Source: Ophiothrix spiculata
Taxonomy: Eukaryota > Echinodermata > Ophiuroidea > Amphilepidida > Ophiotrichidae
Direction: 5' to 3' (one strand)
Assembly: GCA_000969725.1 (NCBI GenBank)
Contig: JXSR01S027847.1
DNA: 20,378 nt
Position 1 is the first letter of the stretch. Each line of letters opens with the position of its first letter. The position numbers and the translations under genes are program-made. Shown piece by piece: positions 16,234 through 20,378 of this stretch. Under the pieces are notes generated by a model. The model made no database searches. It saw nothing but the letters and a program-made list of their open reading frames with translations, and had not been told where the DNA came from.

Positions 16234-16686
16234 CAACACATGTACATGTGTTTATACAAATTTTGAACATTTTTTTGTTTCTGTAATAGAGTTATTTAAA
16301 AGGAATTACTTCATTAAAGTGTGTTTGTAATTCCATGTAGGTTACTCGACTGGAAACTCAGTAATGGGAAAAAAGAGATAATGAGTATCATATGTATATT
16401 CTTGTACATATTGTACATCTTTCCATCTTGATATTCTTTGCTTGTTTTTGAATATATAAAATATTACCTAAATTATTTAAAGAGTTCACAGTAAACTGAA
16501 AGAAATAATATTTTGACGTTCTTAATTTCATACAACACAGATACTCAGCCTAACCATTAAAAGCAATTCATTTTGAACAGTTGAATTTGAATTGTCACTT
16601 TTGGCTTTAATTTTTCATGTCGGTTTTCACAAATGTGTATTGATTTTCCTTTCTTAAGTATGCATGAAGAGGAAATAATGAAGTAC
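16234..16686. repeat. local direct duplication, copy 1
   Basis: About 450 bp repeated at 17608-18020 in the same orientation, about 93% identical by eye apart from small gaps. Long exact runs include TTCTTGTACATATTGTACAT, CTTTCCATCTTGATATTCT and CCTAACCATTAAAAGCAATT. Copy 1 has 46 bp (16624-16669) that copy 2 lacks. No coding frame survives in both copies. Confidence 0.95.
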
Positions 16687-17180
16687 CTTAGTTTATTGAA
16701 TTTTCATCATTAATTTTGTACTTAAATTATTGAGCATAAGAAAATTAACTCAGGTCAGCATCAATTTTTACAAATATTCCGAAACTAATTTGAAACAAAA
16801 CAAAACAAGTACACTGCATTTTTTTTGATTAAGGTTAATTTTTGATTAAGGTTTATTAAAAAAAAATAGTGTTTACTATGAAGTTATATTGAAATGGATG
16901 CTGAAAAGCATCAGTACCTGAACTTTATTCTGCTTCTTAAAGGAGCCCTGTCCGATTAGGTCAGCATTTTGGTACCAAAATATTTGTCATATTTTTCTCA
17001 TTACCCATGTGAATTACGGCAGAAATGTGTTACGTATCGGAGATATAAGCGAAATTGTGTTAAATAATGGTAACCATAAAATCATTGACACAGTAAAGTA
17101 TAGGCAAGTGGAAAATACAAAAATGCTCATAAAATCAAAACGGTTGTTCCGATTTAAATGAAATTTGAAACTGAAACATA
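16687..17180. other. unassigned interval between the duplicated segments
   Basis: A direct TTTTTTGATTAAGGTT-type repeat occurs at about 16819-16855. The phrase AAAGGAGCCCTGTCCGATTA at 16939-16958 looks like a dispersed-repeat end, but no inverted partner is found. No gene. Confidence 0.35.
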
Positions 17181-17367
17181 TGTGATGGCTCACACCGAAA
17201 GGGGGGACTTTGCAAATGATATCAATTTTCATTTTATCGTCTCATCTGTTGCAGCATTTTCTAAGCTTTAAAATTACACCTTACTTGTTGAAATTGATAA
17301 AGGCAATCAAATGCTACAACAGAAAATCTGTTGGAAGTTCTTTATTTTTTGCTGCCTATTTTCACCA
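17181..17367. mobile_element. MITE family 'TGTGATG', copy 3 (right end lost)
   Basis: Left end TGTGATGGCTCACACCGAAA preceded by TA at 17179-17180. It follows copy 2 closely through AGCATTTTCTAAGCTTTAAA and TTTTTTGCTGCCTATTTTCA, then departs after CACCA at about 17367, so the last 35-45 bp with the right inverted end are missing. Confidence 0.88.
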
Positions 17368-17440
17368 CAGATTCTATCGTTGTAGCTGAAAGTAGGAAAT
17401 TGTTAAGTGTTTTATTCAGAAGTGATAAAGATTTATTCAA
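17368..17440. repeat. fragment related to the 14721-15290 element
   Basis: AGTGTTTTATTCAGAAGTGA continuing to TAAAGATTTATT matches 14798-14829 with one difference. The preceding ATTCTATCGTTGTAGCTGAA resembles ATTCTATTGAAGCTGAGCAT at 14894-14913. It starts exactly where the MITE copy 3 breaks off, and at the other locus the same two elements also lie side by side. Confidence 0.65.
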
Positions 17441-17607
17441 TTTAAGTATTTTAGACAAGTGTGTAGGAATGCATGTGCAATTAGTTGTGACAAGGCTTCG
17501 AAAGTGTTTTTTCTCAACAGTTTCAAGGATAACTTTTTGTGAATTTTACTATAACAAACAAACAGACACAAAGAAAAAATTTTAAACCTAAATGGCAATA
17601 TTCGTGT
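17441..17607. other. unassigned spacer before duplication copy 2
   Basis: No recognised gene or repeat end. Weak similarity to 16217-16233 just before the duplication suggests that the homologous edge may be slightly wider than called. Confidence 0.35.
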
Positions 17608-18020
17608 AACAACATGTAGATGTGTTTATACAAATTTTGAGCATTTTTTGTTTCTGTAATAGAGATATTTAAAAAGGAATTACTTAGTTAAAGTGTGTTT
17701 GTAATTCCGTGTAGGTTACTCGACTGGAAACTCCGTAATGGAAAAAAGATTTAATGAGTATCATATGTATATTCTTGTACATATTGTACATCTTTCCATC
17801 TTGATATTCTGCTTTGCTTGTTTTTGAATATTCAAAATATTCCCTAAATTATTTAAAGAATTCACAGTAAACCAATATAAATAATATTTTGACGGTCTTA
17901 ATTTCATACAACACAGATACTCACTCAGCCTAACCATTAAAAGCAATTCATTTTGAACAGTTGAATTTGAATTGTCACTTTCGGCTTTATTTTTCCATGT
18001 CGGAGGAAATAATGAAGTAT
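17608..18020. repeat. local direct duplication, copy 2
   Basis: Second copy of 16234-16686, offset by 1374 bp. It lacks the 46 bp at 16624-16669 and has a few small insertions, such as an extra GCTT near 17812 and CACT near 17921. The boundary after AATAATGAAGTA is sharp. Confidence 0.95.
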
Positions 18021-18326
18021 TTTTGCTTCAAATTAGAATTGGCATTCAAAATAAAGCCTCAGCAAACAGCACAAAATTGCATTTTCCCTCAAGGAAGACC
18101 TAGAGACATTAAGACAGCACTAAAAATATAATATTCAACATCTGAAATTGAAAATGGCTTTAATGGTTACACCAGACACTGTTATATTCAAAATGATACC
18201 GTAGAAGGCCCTTTAGCGCTGTCAATATGTATGAGGATTTTTCAACTATAAGTGGTTGTAGTGATATTAAAACAAGTTTAAACATTTAAACCATCGATGC
18301 GACATAATCAATAGATTTTTTTTCAT
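18021..18326. other. unassigned interval
   Basis: A+T-rich without a recognised gene, repeat end or duplication. Confidence 0.4.
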
Positions 18327-18400
18327 TAATAATATTTAATAATAATATGCACGCTTTTATGTAGCGCTTAACAACCTAAACAAGATCTGAAAGCGCATTA
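18327..18400. repeat. 'ATAGCGC / AAAGCGC' dispersed repeat fragment
   Basis: TTTATGTAGCGCTTAACAAC followed by AAGATCTGAAAGCGC, preceded by an AATAATATTTAATAATAATA tract. This combination (a TTATTA tract, TATAGCGCTT, GATCT, AAAGCGC) is one I recall as a widespread short repeat of animal genomes, though I cannot verify it here. AGCGCTT and AAAGCGC form a small inverted pair. Confidence 0.45.
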
Positions 18401-18819
18401 TCTTGTTCATTATTATAAGCCAAAAACTGTCACAAAATAAGAAACCCTCGGTGTTGTCTTTTCAAACAAAACTTTGTAACCGTGAGACATCGGAATATAA
18501 TAAACTGAATAGTGCTTTGAGGGTTATAACAAAAACATCTGTCTACACATTATGTCATTCAATTCTTCAAATTCAAGATGCCCAAAATTAGCACGAAGTA
18601 GCGACCATAATACCTAAACCTGTAAAAATGTTTTCCGACAGTCATTTCGGGCCTCTTTTTGTATTTGAATTTAAAACTGAGAACGAAATGATTTTGTTAC
18701 AAATTCTGCTATAAACTCCAAAACCATATTACAATGACTATTTAAAAAAGATGTTCTTATTATAACTGTTTTATTGTAGCTCTTAACGTATTTTTACAAA
18801 AACAGTATTTGTCAAAGAC
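18401..18819. other. unassigned interval
   Basis: No supported gene or repeat. The small open frame at 18403-18591 has no recognisable features. Confidence 0.4.
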
Positions 18820-19680
18820 ACTTTGGACCACATTTTGGGTGCTTTTTGAATTTGAAGTAAGTAAATGGCTTGTTTTGGTTGTCTGTTCTTTTTCACCAAT
18901 GCCGTTTTCTATAGATGGTTTTGAGTGTTTCATGTTTCAAAAACATATTTTTAACATGTTTAATGTCACTCTAAACAAATTTTGTGAAATAAAGTTACAT
19001 TTTGGGTGCCATTTTGAATACAAAACATGTGAATGGCCTAGTTTGATTAGAACTTTGGTTCTGTTGCAATGCTAAATATGACATTTATCAGTGTTTGTTT
19101 TGTACATTTTATAACTTATTAAAATATCGGGGCTCTATATAAAGTAGTAAAAAAGTACATGTAATTTTGGCAATCATTTTTGCTATAAAAATTGTCCACA
19201 AAGGGGAAAGTTTAGGACATTTTGTATATTGATCCTAACACCCAGATCTTTCCTTACAATTCCACAGTGTTATTTATTTCTACTGAGACTAACCTTTTTG
19301 CCTTTTAGAGATATTGTTTAAAAATATCAAACTCGCAGCCATTTTGATTCAATTCAAATTATATCAGAAGCAAAAAATTCATGCATTGTGATAGTGCAAC
19401 CATTGATCTTAAAAACAAGTACGTTTTGCTCGTGAGTCTTTTAATCTCTAGATACTATAAAAATAACCCAATAAACTGTCGGCCATTTTGAATTTATACA
19501 AATGAGGTCAGATGCAACCACTCGAAACTATTATTATTGTCATATTTGCAACCACAGACCCTGATAACATGCATATCGTCACCAAAATGTCTTTCCAGTG
19601 AGTCTCTAATTTTAAGATATGGTAAAAAAAACCAGTAAAATGGAGAACATTTTGTTTTTTATGCACATTTTCATATTTCC
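18820..19680. repeat. very degenerate tandem array with a GCCATTTTGAAT phrase
   Basis: The phrase recurs in one orientation at about 18833 (ATTTTGGGTGCTTTTTGAAT), 19008 (GTGCCATTTTGAATAC), 19337 (GCCATTTTGATTC), 19482 (GCCATTTTGAATTTATAC) and as AACATTTTG at 19646. Other landmarks repeat between them: a GTGAGTCT or CTGAGACT phrase, then TCTAGATACTATAAAAATAACCC, TTTAGAGATATTG or TTTTAAGATATGG, just before the next phrase. The period is about 145-170 bp, with one gap of about two units. No coding meaning is evident although an 88-codon open frame (18809-19075) crosses it. Confidence 0.6.
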
Positions 19681-20378
19681 GAAATTCGGATTTTAGCGGA
19701 TTTTGAGTATATCATTTTTGATACCGTAAAGAAACAAAAAGTGAAGAAAAACCTTTGTTAGCAATTTGTTCCATGTCAAAAATCAGTTTTCTTGGACTAT
19801 TAGATGAGTTGGAATGGTATAATGCTTGCAGATAATTGACATTTAAAATACTATCTTTTCCCAAATTTTCTTTCATTCTTTTTTTATTATTTTACTAATA
19901 TTATTATATTTCATTATTATTTATTAAATTATTTTGTTACTAATTGTTTATATATATACCTTGAGTTTATTGTTAGATCAGCCAGACAATGTGATTATTT
20001 CGTTGTTGTTTTATTTCATTGATATTAATTTTGGCCCAGTATGAGGAAATTGCATAAATTTATTATAGGAGGTTGAACTAATGACTTGCAATACGCAGTT
20101 GTCGTGATAGTGAAGCATTCAAATGTACTTGTCGAAGTTGTCTTATTTTTGTTTTGATTATACAGTGCAACAGGCCTTATTTTTCCTAATTTTAAATTAC
20201 TATAATATTATTATGTTACGCAGTACCTGTTTGATATTCTAAATATATATTAACCAAGGGCAGCCCCTTATATGCTGAAAATTTCAAGGTCATTGGTTCA
20301 CTAGAAGCTGAGATAGCTTTCACATGAAAGCTTGTTTTGTATTGGTCAAAAGTAGGATATTGCTGACAAGGCTAAATA
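19681..20378. other. A+T-rich end of window
   Basis: Includes a low-complexity tract at about 19870-19960 built from TTATTATT-type and ATATATAT runs. The final 120 bp, with AAGGGCAGCCCCTTATATGC and GCTTTCACATGAAAGC, has dispersed-repeat texture, but no partner is present. No gene. Confidence 0.4.

Noticed and set aside
1-20378. A CRISPR array, bacterial operon, tRNA or rRNA gene, or virus-like element
   Set aside because: No regularly spaced short repeats with unique spacers, no ribosome-binding-site-led gene series, no cloverleaf or rRNA motifs recognised, and no capsid, protease, integrase or LTR signature. The repeats seen are MITEs, LINE pieces and tandem duplications.

Overview
The window looks like non-coding DNA from a metazoan nuclear genome, probably a marine invertebrate. 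It is roughly two-thirds A+T by eye and has no convincing host exons, no bacterial gene organisation, no tRNA or rRNA, and no CRISPR. What can be recognised is mobile-element and repeat DNA: two non-LTR retrotransposon (LINE) fragments, LINE-like 3' tails, a hAT-type non-autonomous element, and at least six families of short non-autonomous DNA elements (MITEs) recognisable by inverted ends. Family names are from memory of motifs, and species cannot be fixed from sequence alone. The short open frames, other than the two LINE fragments, look like chance frames or frames inside repeats.

Positions 1-10020 are built from an old tandem duplication. The same ordered set of blocks (called X, Y, Z, W and V here) occurs in unit A (about 890-5640) and again in unit B (about 5640-10020). 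The V block of a preceding unit lies at 203-378. Between the copies, different elements have landed. Unit A has a 190 bp TA-flanked MITE (1458-1647), a LINE fragment running on the minus strand (3828-5022) and a 218 bp TA-flanked MITE (5314-5531). Unit B has a nest of related inverted-end elements (5942-7312) broken by a 918 bp insert, a 416 bp MITE (7338-7753) and a LINE-like 3' tail (8140-8285). Because each unit preserves sites that are filled in the other, several insertions can be checked inside this one window.

Positions 10020-14470 hold a textbook hAT-type element with an 8 bp target duplication (10420-10616), two copies of a 260 bp MITE whose ends carry cAMP-response-element palindromes (10714-10974 and 11883-12140), a probable LINE/SINE 3' tail near 13400-13450 and a 276 bp element with 23 bp perfect inverted ends (13639-13914). 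The rest is unassigned.

Positions 14470-18020 hold two more copies of the TA MITE (14468-14720 and 17181-17367), an inverted-end element abutting the first of them (14721-15290) whose right end has grown into a four-copy 27 bp array, and a 535 bp, 5'-truncated LINE end flanked by 9 bp duplications with an unbroken reading frame (15530-16064). A direct duplication of about 450 bp has copies 1374 bp apart (16234-16686 and 17608-18020).

Positions 18020-20378 are very A+T-rich. They include an AGCGC-type dispersed repeat (18327-18400) and a very degenerate tandem array based on a GCCATTTTGAAT phrase (about 18820-19680). No set of genes working together is visible. The interest of the window lies in the layered duplication and insertion history.
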